Below, piece by piece: positions 9,686 through 21,433 of a stretch of DNA of 64,000 nt. The stretch lies in contig CM037878.1 of assembly GCA_021292165.1 (NCBI GenBank), positions 15,062,471-15,126,470 on the forward strand. Direction: 5' to 3'. The stretch is from Shinisaurus crocodilurus (Eukaryota; Chordata; Lepidosauria; Squamata; Shinisauridae). The position numbers and the translations under genes were made by a program. How positions within the stretch are numbered: position 1 is the stretch's first letter; each line of letters begins with the position of its first letter. The notes under the pieces were generated by a model, which made no database searches, was not told where the DNA came from, and worked only from the letters and a program-made list of their open reading frames with translations.

Positions 9686-10874
9686 CCTCATGTGTAAACC
9701 AAGTGGGGGCTGGGAGGAAGCAAAAGGTGCCTGGAACATGGGATGGGGCCTGGTGCCTGGAGGTGCCAGGCTGAAAGCGTTCATATGTAAAATAGTTCAA
9801 GCCATGACTCAGGAGTTCCCTCCCCCCTGCCTGGCCAGGTGAAGTTCAAATTGATTGGCTGAAGCAAGAAGGTTACAGAAAAGGGGAGGGGGAAGAGCTA
9901 TTTCCCCACGTGTAGCCTTTGTTCTTGGTCTTAGTCCTTTTTGGTAGCGTGCCTGGTTGGAGCCATGGCAGCGCGCCAGCGAGGGGTCCGAGCCTTTAGG
10001 GGGGGCCCCCTCAGGAACCGACCCCAGGCAGCTCCTGGTAAAATTAGCTGGTTTGAGGGCTCTAGAAAGGCAGGTCTTGTGGAGGGCTATTTATCTCGGA
10101 CCTGCGGGTAGATAAAATAGTTCCCCCCGGGCGGCAAGGCTGTGCTGGATCTAACCCTTGAAGAGAACACCCTCAGGTAACAGGTGTGTGTCTGAGAGAT
10201 ATTAAGGAATCAGGTTTTATTGTTTTGCAGCTTTACTGTGTACTAAAGTGTCTCTCTCTTTATTTTGTGTGCTTCTCTCATTTCCCTAATCTTGTTGTAA
10301 GATGCTACCAGAATAAACCTGTTTGGTTTTACCCCACATGGGTTTTGTAGTGCTCTGTGAGTTCAGTATCTAAATCCAGGTTACAGAAATGGAAGGCGAG
10401 TCCCTAAACAGAGATCCAAGTAGGATTGCAGACAGCTGAGGCTGGCAGTCTGGTATCTTGAGATCTCAGAGGGTCTTGGTTCCTTTGCCAGTAGGCAAGG
10501 GTGGGGTGGTGGCGGGTCAGCCAGCCCCCCCTTCCGGGCCACATGGTGGCAAGCACTGGGATTCCTTTGAGTTAGGAAAGGGTGGAGGTCTGGCGGGCCA
10601 GCCAGCCCCCCCCCCCTTCCTCCACACCTATAAACTCAGGGGCTCTCTCTCAATTCTGTTTCTACTTAAGATCTGTATTCACTCTAAGATAATATACAGA
10701 TAGGATCTTAAACATAGTAGTTACTTGTCTGTATATTACCCATAATGCATGGATTAACCAAAGTGCATTTTAATGTAACAAACTATTGGAGGGGTAAATA
10801 TGGTGCAGCTGGATTGCTACATAGGGCAGATGAAAGCTATGGTAATCATTGACCTTTTTTGTTTCTCCTTGTAG
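7961..10874. other. Intron sequence before the first visible KNG1 exon
   Basis: No exon of cystatin type was recognised. A (CA)n run lies at 9649-9683. Around 9790-10390 there is a GC-rich segment with an inverted CCAAT box (TTGATTGGC) and, 460 bp further on, AATAAA at 10313. This could be a solo LTR, but I found no termini or target duplication, so it is not called. Confidence 0.45.
9649..9683. repeat. (CA)n microsatellite
   Basis: About 17 uninterrupted CA units. Confidence 0.95.
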
Positions 10875-10959
10875 GACTCAGGCGAGTGTACAGCTGAAGT
10901 TTACATTGATGACACTTTAAACCTTTCCAGTGTTCAACAGACATGCAAAATTAACCCAG
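10875..10959 (+). CDS. KNG1: KNG1 exon: end of cystatin domain 1
   Basis: 85 bp after CTTGTAG and before GTATGA; phase 0 in, phase 1 out. It encodes [20 protein letters not shown] and then QQTCKINP. The two Cys form the second cystatin disulfide. Its last G joins the CC of the exon at 23714 to make an Ala codon, which confirms the order of the two exons. Confidence 0.88.
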
Positions 10960-13900
10960 GTATGAAAATTTTATGTTTACACTCAGTAGATGGACTGCAT
11001 AGGAATCGCTAGGAATGGCCAAAAGAATATTCCATATTGATACAGGTAAGGCAGCCTTCCCCAACCTGGTGTCTTCCAGATGTGTTGGACTACAAGCCCC
11101 ACCATGCTCCCACATCCGCCATACTGGCTGGGGGATGATAGTTGTAGTCTGGCACATCTGGAGGGCACCGGGTTGGGGAAGGCTAGCTTAAAGGAACATT
11201 CTGCAGGAAAATCTGGCATGGAAGTACTGCTTAGAGATTTGATTAAAGGGCCTTTTTGGTAGCCACTCCCAACCTGAGGAACTCCCCGCAAAGGGAAGCT
11301 AGGTTCACTCCCTCTGTGCTGTCCTTCTGCTGGCAGGTAAAGACCTTTTTATTCAAGCAGGCCTCTTTGGCATGCAGGTGGGTCTGTTGGGTTGGATGTT
11401 GTTTTTATTCTGTTATTGTTGTTGTGATATGTATCACTTTACCAGCTGCAGCACATTGTTTACACATGGAAGGGACAGAATGGCTGTAAACAGGTTTGTT
11501 GTGTCTTGCTGGGATCTCGTGTTTTCGCATGGGAAACTAGACTGTGAGAACAATATGAGCTAGTCACAAGGTTTGTATGTTCTGATGACGTGCTAACTTG
11601 TTTTCTGTCTGAAGCCATCTTAGAGAGAAGCTGGACTGCTTTCTCTCTTCTTGTTGTTCTTCTTGCTAGACTTTGTTCCTGCAACAATGTAACGTCTTTG
11701 CTGAGGTGGAGTGAAGCTTAACTTACTCCACTGGATGTAATGCTTGCTATGCATTTATACTCTGCATATGGACTGTAACTAGGAAATGTATACTCTGTAG
11801 AACTTTACTTGCTAAGTAAATAAACAGGTAGAATTAGACCTGTGGTGTTCCAGAGTGTTTCCTGACTCCATGGATTAATCTGCAATGGGGAAGCTGGAAG
11901 CAAGTCTGATTACAGGGCAGACTGGGCTGGCCAAAACTGGCACCGACACAGCACGCTGCACGCTGCGTAGGGAAGTGAGATCTGGAAGATCTGTGTGTGG
12001 AATTTCAGGCGTCTGTTAGCACACAGATAGGATTATAAATCTCCCAACTCGCACAAACACCAACATTGTTGTGTTTTTAACTGTACATTTGTTTTATTGT
12101 TTTAATCAAGTTTTATTTATGATTGCAAGCAGTCTTGAGTACCATTTTTCTTGATAAAATGGTGGGGTGCAAATCAAATAAATAAATAAATATTGCTAAT
12201 AAATAAGTACCCCAAGCTTGATTTTGTGATGTGTTAATTCAGTACACTGAGGACAAGACAAGTTGAGAAATGAGTCATTCACATAATTTCAGTGATTAGG
12301 GCCTGGACATCTGACGGTCCCTTTCTCTTTTTTTTAAGTTTATGGGTGACTTACCATTGGACAATATGGTAATAATTTTAAAACAATATTTCTACCCTTA
12401 AAAAATACCATAGAGACTAGTAGTATAGGTACATTATGGCAGATCTAGCTGCTACTCCATGATTGGAAGGCTATGCGCAGAACTGGGGTGGGCAACTTGT
12501 GGCCCTCCAGATGTTTTGGCCTACAACTCCCATCTTACCTAGCCGTCATACCTAATCGTGAGGGATGATGGGAGTTGTAGGCCAAAATATCTGAAGGGTC
12601 ACAAATTGTCCACCTCTGAAGTAGAAGGTTTGGGAAAACATAGTTGTAGACATGTATGCCACTGGTATTTGCCACAAGGTAGAAAGAATATCTGTGGATA
12701 TTTCCCAGGATGCAACGGTTCAGGAGTTAACTAGGAAAATAGGCCACAGAATAGGGCAGAAGTATAGACAAGGAATTGTAGGTGCGGCTGGCAGGACCAG
12801 TGGTATATTGGAGCCAGGGCTTGCAGGGTCAAAGCATTGGGACCTTTTGATTAGCTGGGACAGGGGTCGGCAACCCGCGGCTCCGGAGCCGCATGCGGCT
12901 CTTTGGAACCTTTGCCGCGGCTCCGAGAGGTGACTGTGACAGGTTCGCCGCTCCGCTCCACACTGCCCGCCCGGTGACAGGCAATAGCGATGCCGACAGG
13001 CCGGCGGGCGGGCGCACAGTGGAGGAGCGGCGTGACGTCACGCGGCGCCGGCTCGGCTAGGGGAGAGTGCGCGGCGGCGGCGCGCATCTGCGCAGTGCGC
13101 ACCAACCCCTCCCCAGCATAGCCCAGGCCCCAGTGACCCAGTCTTTTTTTTTTTTTTGCAATGTACCTTTTTCATTCGTTATTTAGGGGCACTTCCTGGT
13201 AATGTACTTCGGCGGTTACGTCATTCGGCGATTCGCAAGGGCTGCTGGGATAGCAGCTTCATGTATCCCAGCAGCCCTTGCGAATCGCCAAATGACGAAA
13301 TCTCGCAGCTGCGCTTTGGGATGTCTGCGCTCTGCCTCCGCCCCGCCTCCTCTCAGTGAGCTTTACAGGATGTAATGCTTTTAATCCGCTGAAGTACATT
13401 ACCAGGAAGTGCCCCCAAATAACGAATGAAAAAGGTACATTGCAAAAAAAAAAAAGTGTTTGCATTGCTAAAATCTCATTTAAAGGGGAACACATACATA
13501 TAATGTTCAAAAATGGGTGGAACTCCGCTTTTAAGTTTAATGAAAAATATAAAGCTCTGCCTGTATAAGATGAGCAGAGATCTTACTGGATACCAGTCTG
13601 CCTTGCCTTCTACTGCCCTCCTTCATAGCCCTCCATTACTATCAGTGCCTGCCTCAATTACTGCTTTGCCCCAAATCTGTCAGTCCTTCTCACTTTGTCG
13701 CATAACATTGCATTTGCCAGAATTTAGCAGCATGGACAGTCTCTCCCCCACTTGTCAGTCTGTCCCACCTTAGACACAAGTTTAGAAGTGGACTCTGAGA
13801 AATTATTCTCCATCAGCTCTGCTCCTTCTGTCTCCATCAGCTCTGCTCCTTAGTACTTTTGTGTGTGTGTGTTTCACAACTCCCACGCAGTTGTGTGTGT

Positions 13901-16900
13901 TCTTCACCCACGCAGTGCTGCTTAGGCTGGCACCGGCTCCGTCACTCCACCCCCTCGCACGCAGGCGGCCTGGCTAGTACAGTGCCTGGTGAAGTCAGGC
14001 CGCCTGCATGCGAGGGGGTGGAGTGACGGAGCCGGTGCCAGCCTAAGCAGCACTGCGCGGGTGAGCAGCACTGCGCGGGAGTGAAGAAAAATCCCATTAA
14101 CCAGGTAAATTAAATATTTTAATTAGCTATTAATTTGCAAAAATATATTTTACATTGTTAAGTGAAAAAGTCCTTTTTTTTCTTCAGATTGACAGCTGAC
14201 TGCACGATCCTGTATATAGCATTAAGATAAGAAACAATATAAGCAGTGTTATATTTGTTTTAAATGTCGCAATGGTTTTGCGGCTCCCAGTTTTTTTTCC
14301 CCGTCGGAAACGGGTCCAAGTGGCTCTTTATGTCTTAAAGGTTGCAGACCCCTGAGCTGGGATGATGAAGTCATCTGCCCCAGCCCCTCAGGCTTCTCCG
14401 TTCTCTCTCTGAGTTTAACTGCAATCCTCACAGTAGCTGGTGGGGAAATTTATTCTCCCTGCAACAATATATTGTTGTGAGCTATCCCTGTTCTAATGCA
14501 AAGTATTGTGCATTGTGGGGTGGCTTGCTCTTGAATGGGTAATTAAGACCCATTAGCTGTACAAAAGATCTGCTCCTGATGGAAGTCAAAACTGCTACAA
14601 CTCCTTTGTTGACCATGAGATAAAAGAAACTCCTGTAAAATCTTGAACTGCTGGTTTTATGCTGTTTGGGGACCCTTTTCTCATGCAATCTCAGGTCTCT
14701 CCAGCCAAACTCCAACCTGCTAACCATTACACTGCCCTTTACCACCAGATCTGTATTCTATGACAGTCCAGTGGTCCTAATTAATTGGTGATTATGCTAT
14801 GTACTGCTGCTCTTTGGGGGGTGGTAGGGGTACATATATCAGCACAGCTGCCTGCATTTTGGACTCTCCTTGGTGGCCTGGCTATGGGACTGCCATGATG
14901 AGCACCTGCACTTCAAAATTTACCACTACACCACCGGGCAAGACTAAACAACCGGAGCAGGTGGCTAACAAATCCCATACCCTACAACATTTCACAGATG
15001 AAAATAGGGACACACATGTGAATTTGTAAGAGGTATGGTTAAGCAACATGAAGGTGTGATCAAGAGGGTGTGGCCAGGCAACATGAGGGCGTGGCCAAGG
15101 GTATGGCCAGGCAACCAAAGGGCACGGTCAAGTACAAAAGCCATTAGAGGAAACACACATAATCTTATATATTATAATTATTACATTATTATATATTATT
15201 TTATAAGTGGCTTTTGTAATACTCTTTTTACCTTACTTAAACCCTTGGAGTTTTTCAGTGGTGTGTGTGTGTGTGTCAGTGCTTGCAGGGCAATCTCTTT
15301 TTGTTTTAAAATTGTCAGGACTGGCACAAATTCAACAGGTGAAGCTTACCCACCCACCCCACACCCCCAAACACGGAGCTTCAGAGAGAAGGGGAAATTT
15401 CTTGCATTTCCTTGTGACACTGTAACCTCACCTGTTAGAGGCTCTGTTAGGAAATAAAATCTTTGGCAATACAGTCATGCCTTGGATTGAGAGCATAATT
15501 CAGTCCGAAACGTGCTTGTAATCCAAAACACTCTTATATCAAAACTAAATCCCCCCCAAAAAAAATTTGTACAGAGATTTTTAATTTATTTTTTTTAATA
15601 TTTTATTTATTTTTCAAAACAAATTATAACACAGAAAATATATTTAGCAAAATACAAAATTATCACACAAATATAACATAATCAACATACAATAAATCAT
15701 AAAGTGCTCCCCCCCACCCTCCAAGGGACCAATTAATATACTTCTATCCTCTTGATCAAATAAAGTCTAAATTCCAAAAATATAACATATCCTGACAAGG
15801 CATGTTACCCTTCCCCTTTATTAATACATAGTCTAGTAATTGATTCCATATCTCCATAAAATTATTCTTCTTTAGCAATCCTTTTTTGCATTTGATACTA
15901 CTAGTTAGTTTATCATTTAGGGCTATGTCCCAAACTTCCTTATACCAGTCTGTTATTAGGAAAACATGTTGTACTTTCCAATTTCTCACTATCATTAGCC
16001 TGGCCGCAGTTAACAAGTTTACAAAGAGATTTTTAATTTAAGCCGTACTACAGTACTTGTATTGCAAGACGCCGCTTGTATATCAAGTAAAAAAATAAAT
16101 AAGTATTTAAAAAATTTGCTTGTCTTGCAAAACGCTCTCAAACAAGTTACTTGCAATCCAAGGTATTACTGTATAAAGATAGGAATCATGTGATTAATTC
16201 CCTCATTCACCTCTCCGTGGGTCCAGGCCAGTGGGTATAGTGCACAGCTAACCTAAAAGTAGCTTAAAGTAGCTTTCGGTTGGGAGAGGCAGGGGAATTC
16301 GGGACTCTGCATTACAAAGTGAGAAGGCTCATTTTGGGGGCAGTTGGAGACTATGAAAACCTGATGCAGAGAAGGGCAGGCTGTAGCCAAAATGTCACTT
16401 TGGTTTTTGACCTAACCCAGCAGATTTTCAGATCACCATTCCAAGGACTAGGCTAGAGGACAAGCAGACCTGGGGGAAAGGTCATCTCCACAGCACACCA
16501 GCCTGATAAGTGGGAAGGTTTGTTACAGAACAGCATGAAGATTAATTTTATCGATTCTAAAACATAGAACATGCTTTGCAAAAGAGCAATAATTTTTGGA
16601 AAAGAGCAATAATTCCCCAGCAATACCTTCTGAAAATGGCCATAGGAACAGAACCACGGTAAAACAGTGCCCCAACAACTCCCAACCCAGGCAGCCAATC
16701 CAGAAGGATACCATGATCGATGGTATCAAAAGCTGCTGAGATGTTCAAGAGAATCAACAGGGTCACACTCCCCCATCTCTGTCTTGGCAAAGGTCCTCCC
16801 ACAGGGTGACCAAGGCAGTTTCTGTCCTCTAAAACCATATTGAAGATCTAGAAAATCAGCTTTGTCCAATCATAAGCGTGGACAATGCAGCCTTCTGATG

Positions 16901-19900
16901 GAATGCCAGCATCTCAACCCTTTTTGTCCCTGATGAGCCACTGTGGGGAGATTCTGAGGGGACAGTATAAAAGGAGAGAGGGAGAGATTGTGAGGAGAGA
17001 GGAGCCAGAGATTATAAAGGAAGGTTCTGAAGAAACTATGAAGAGGCAGAGACAGAAAAGAGAGGCCCTAAGGAGGCTGAAAAAAGACCAGGAAAGGAAA
17101 CAGAACAAGCAGCAGCACCATTCTGTCCTCCCCACAGTTACCAGTCAGTGGCGGCCCCACAACCAACTTCCAGTAATTGAGGCCTAGAATCATAGAAAAG
17201 TAGAGTTGGAAGGTGCCTACAAGGCCATCGAGTCCAACCCCCTGCTCAACGCAGGAATCCAGGTCAAAGCATCCCTGACAGATGGCTGTCCAGCTGCACC
17301 TTGAATGGCTCCAGAGTGGGAGAGCCCACCACCTCCCTAGGTAGTTGATTCCATTGTCTTATTGCTCTGACAGTCAGGAAATTTTTCCTGATGTTTAGGT
17401 GGAATCTGGGTTCCTGTCACTTGAGCCCATTATTCCGTGTCCTGCAAACTGGGATGATCGAGAAGAGATCCTGGCCCTCCTCTGTGTGACAACCCTTCAA
17501 GTACTGGAAGAGTGCGATCATATCTCCCCTCAGTCTCCTCTTCTGAAGGCTAAACATGCCCAGTTCTTTCAGTCTCTCCTCAAGGTTAGGGGATGTTGAC
17601 CTGGTGCTGAATGGGGTACATCTACCCCTGAAGGACCAGGTCCGCAGCTTGGGGGTCATTCTAGACTCCCAGCTGTCCATGGAGGCTCAGGTGGCAGCTG
17701 TGAGCCGGGCGGCGCTGTATCAACTCCATCTGATACGGCAGCTGCGCCCCTACCTTCCTAATCACCTGCTCCCATCAGTGGTTCATGCCTTGGTTTCCTC
17801 TCGCCTAGACTACTGTAATGCGCTCTACGTGGGGTTACCCTTGAAGACGGTCCGGAAGCTTCAGCTGGTACAGAACGCGGCGGCTCGCCTGATTAAGGGC
17901 AGTCGCCGGCGTGATCACATCACGCCAGTGCTTAATGAGTTGCACTGGCTACCAGTTGCTTGCCGAGCCGAATTCAAGGTGTTGGTTTTGACCTTTAAAA
18001 CCCTACACGGCTCCGGCCCAGCTTATCTCAAGGAGCGCCTCCAGCAACATCAAGTAGGCCGCTCAACAAGGTCTGCCACGGACGGCCTTCTCCTTATCCC
18101 ATCAGCCAGAGCAGCCAGGCTGGTGGGGACTAGGAAGAGGGCCTTCTCTGTGGCGGCCCCCACATTATGGAACTCCCTCCCTAGTGACCTTCGCCATGCC
18201 CCCTCCGTGATGAGCTTCCGCCGTGCATTAAAAACATGGCTGTTCAGGCGGGAATATGGGGTGGGTTAGGTTTTTAATGAGAATTTTTTATATTGTTTTA
18301 ATTATTATGTTTTATTGTGTTTTATTGTATTTTAATTGTACATCGCCCAGGGTGGCCGGGTGACCGGCCAGATGGGCGATTGATAAATATAATAAATAAA
18401 TAAATAAATAAATAGTCCCTTTATCATCTTTGTTGCCCTTCTCTGAACCCTCTCATTTGTCTACATCCTTCTTAAAGTGTGGTGCCCAGAACTGGACGCA
18501 ATACTCAAGATGAGGCCTAACCAGTGTTGAGTAAAGGGGAATTATCACTTCCCGTGATTTGGAAGCTATACTTCTATTAATGCAGCCCAAAATAGCATTT
18601 GCCTTCTTTGCAGCCACATCGCATTGCTGGCTCATATTCAGTTTGTGATCAACAATTCCAAGATCCTTCTCACTTGTAGTATTGTTGAGCCAAGTGTCCC
18701 CCATTCTGTAACTAATACTGTAATACTGTACAGCTACATCTGAGTCCAGGACTGCACAGCTTGAGACCAGGGATGTTGAAGAGTCCTTGGTCTCGAGTCA
18801 CAAGTCGAGTCATGAGTCTTTGGACCCGAGTCTCGAGTCCGAGTCCAAGTCCTTGGTCCAAAATGGTGACTCACGAGTCACGAGTCACGAGTCACTCCCA
18901 AAGCTGACTCCACGAGTCCCTATTAAAATCAATGGGGGGTTTTCCCAACAAAATAAGGCTACTTCAGATGTGTGGTTTAAATAAATTCTAGGCACAAGTG
19001 TGCCTTTTTATTTCAAAACTCTGCAACTGATTTTGGCAAGAACAGACCAGGCAGAAAAACCCAAAATAACCAGGCAGGCAGAGGAGGCAGGGAACCCCAA
19101 AGCAGGCAGGCAGAGGCCTTTGTCTTGGACAATTCAACTGTTGAACTGGTCAAGAAGAGACCGGGCAGGCAGAGGAGGCTGGGAACCCCAGACAGGCAGG
19201 CAGAGGCAGCCAAACCCAAAATGTCTGAAAGGTTGCATTTTAGAAAAATGATTTTAAAAAATAAACTTGCTGTACTTCCTAAAACTTATCCATGTTGCAA
19301 TTGAGGAACATGACTTTTTCTAAATGTTTGGCCCCCATTCTGGAACGGTGAGATCTCATCCCAATTCCACCCTCACTGAGCACCCACTCCACTGGTGATG
19401 AACTTGCTGGAACCAGAAACACACTCAGAGCAGCCACACAGAGTAATCTCAGGTCCTTCTTCTGCCTCTCCCAAGTACGCAACACATCAATCAAAATAAA
19501 TCTTGACACACTGTTGGGGCTGCACTCCTGGTAGCCGTCCATAGTGGGCGAGCAGCGGCACACCTCGCTTCCATGCGCTCTTCGCCGGCAATCACGCTCC
19601 TCTCCACTCCTTCTGGCACAGCCCAGGGATGTTGACGAGTCCTTGGTCTCGAGTCCCGAGTCGAGTCTCGAGTCCCATTAAAAATATTGGGACTCGAGTC
19701 CGAGTCGAGTCAGAGGGGGGACTCAGTCCGACTCACGAGTCGAGTCCTAGAGTCCGAGTCTTAAGACATAACTTACATTTGAGGACAATATTACAATTGG
19801 GCCCCCTTCCCTCTATTTTATGGCTTAGAATCTTGCTTTAAATTATGTATTCATTTGAACATTTTGTTTTGATTCTTCTCTTTTTTCCCTTCCTTGTTAA

Positions 19901-21395
19901 ATAAATCATAAGAACATAAGGAAAGCCATGTTGGATCAAGCCAAAGGTCCATCTAGTCTAGCATTCTGTCCACACTGCAACCAACCAGCTGCCTGTGGGA
20001 AACCCTCAAGTAGCACATGAGCGCAAGTGATGTTACAGTGTCCATGGAAGTGTGTCCCAGATTACTAAGAACATCTTAGTTAAGCTTCTTTCATAAACGT
20101 CCAGTTTTATTTTTGTGGAGAAGGACTTCAACTGTCTTTCTTGGCGGTTTCGGCCACTCAGGGGTTAACCCGGACTCGGGTATCCCTTTATCAGCGGTAC
20201 CGCTTCTGACAGAAGCCGCGACCAGTTATAACGCAGGCAAAGCGAGGAGACCCGAGTTTTGAATGGACGCTACTACACTGTTATGGGTAAACAGAGTTTT
20301 AATGGAGCGTAACAGAACATATACAAAAGCACCACGCTAGGCACACACCTACAATTGAGCTGGTAGCGAGCCGCAAAAGCAATACAGACAGTCGTACCTG
20401 GAAATGCCTTGTTCTTAGAAAGCCGCTTAACTCTGAAAGGGGCTGTTCTTTAGCGTTGTTCACTGGGAGCTCCCCAGGGTTGGAGGCGGCGGAGGTTTGA
20501 CCTGAGCCATGGACCTTCGTGCAGCTTGCTTCCCCAGGACCAACAACCTTTTCCCCCCGCCACGGACCCTGGGCTTTATACCCTCCTTCTTGTCGTGCCC
20601 CCTCCTGGCACGACTGGTTTTTCTTGTTTGCCTGGCGCCCAGGGATGTTGAAGAGTCCTTGGTCCCAGGTCCCGAGTCGAGTCCCGAGTCGAGTCCCGAG
20701 TCTTTGGACCCAAGTCTAGAGTCGAGTCTAGAGTCCGAGGTCCAAAATGGTGACTCGAGTCGAGTCCCGAGTCCCGAGTCCCTCCCAAAGCGGCGACCCA
20801 TGGAGGGAGCAGGAGGGTCTCCACGAGAGGAAGAAGAGCTGCCCTTCCTCCCGCGGAGACCCTCCTGCTCCCTCCATGGGTCGCTGCTGCTGCCGCCCTC
20901 ACCTCCACCTCCGCCGCCCTCACCTCTCCGCTGCCGCCGCCCTCACCTCGCCAACGCCGCCGCCCTCACCTCGCCTCTGCCACCGCCACCGCTGCCGCCG
21001 CCGCTGCCCTCGCCGCTGCCGCCCTCACCTCCACCTCCGCCGCCCTCACCTCACCGCCGCCGCCCTCACCTCACCGCCGCCGCCCTCGCCGCCGCCCTCG
21101 CCTCTGCCGCCGCCGCCGCCCTCACCTCCTCCTCCTCTTCCTCCTCCGCCGCCGCCGTCGACCTCGTCGCCATCGCCGTAGCACACAGCACACCGCGTCA
21201 CGCCGCCAGCGCCGTCGCTCTGTTTTTGAACCACAGCAACCCCGCCAAAAACAGAGCGACGGCGCTGGCGGCGTGACGCGGCATGCCGCGTCACGCCACT
21301 AGCGACGGCGCTCTGTTTTTGAACCACAGCAACCCCGCCAAAAACAGAGCGACGGCGCTGGCGGCGGCGGCGGAGGAGGAGGAGGAGGAGGTGAG

Positions 21396-21433
<38 letters not shown>

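Larger units (their letters stand above)
12861..14354. mobile_element. Non-autonomous hAT element, 1494 bp
   Basis: Flanked by a perfect 8-bp duplication AGCTGGGA (12853-12860, 14355-14362). The ends CAGGGGTCGGCAACC and GGTTGCAGACCCCTG form a terminal inverted repeat. Both features are diagnostic of hAT. There is no transposase frame. The interior holds two large hairpins, at about 13145-13455 and 13915-14060. The GC-rich left third (CGG/GCC-rich, 12860-13110) is unlike the surrounding intron. Confidence 0.92.

Noticed and set aside
7961..10874. Missing first two exons of kininogen domain 1
   Set aside because: I looked for a cystatin-like first exon with AAL.KYN and a second exon with a Q-V-G start, and found nothing convincing here or in 1-1010.
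17556..18269. 237-codon open frame that looks like a host gene
   Set aside because: It is the C-terminal part of an L2-type LINE protein followed by the LINE 3' tail.
20509..21276. Long Pro/Ser/Ala-rich frames at about 20.5-21.5 kb on both strands
   Set aside because: They cover GCC/GGC triplet repeats inside a hAT element bounded by an 8-bp duplication, and triplet repeats are open in all frames.
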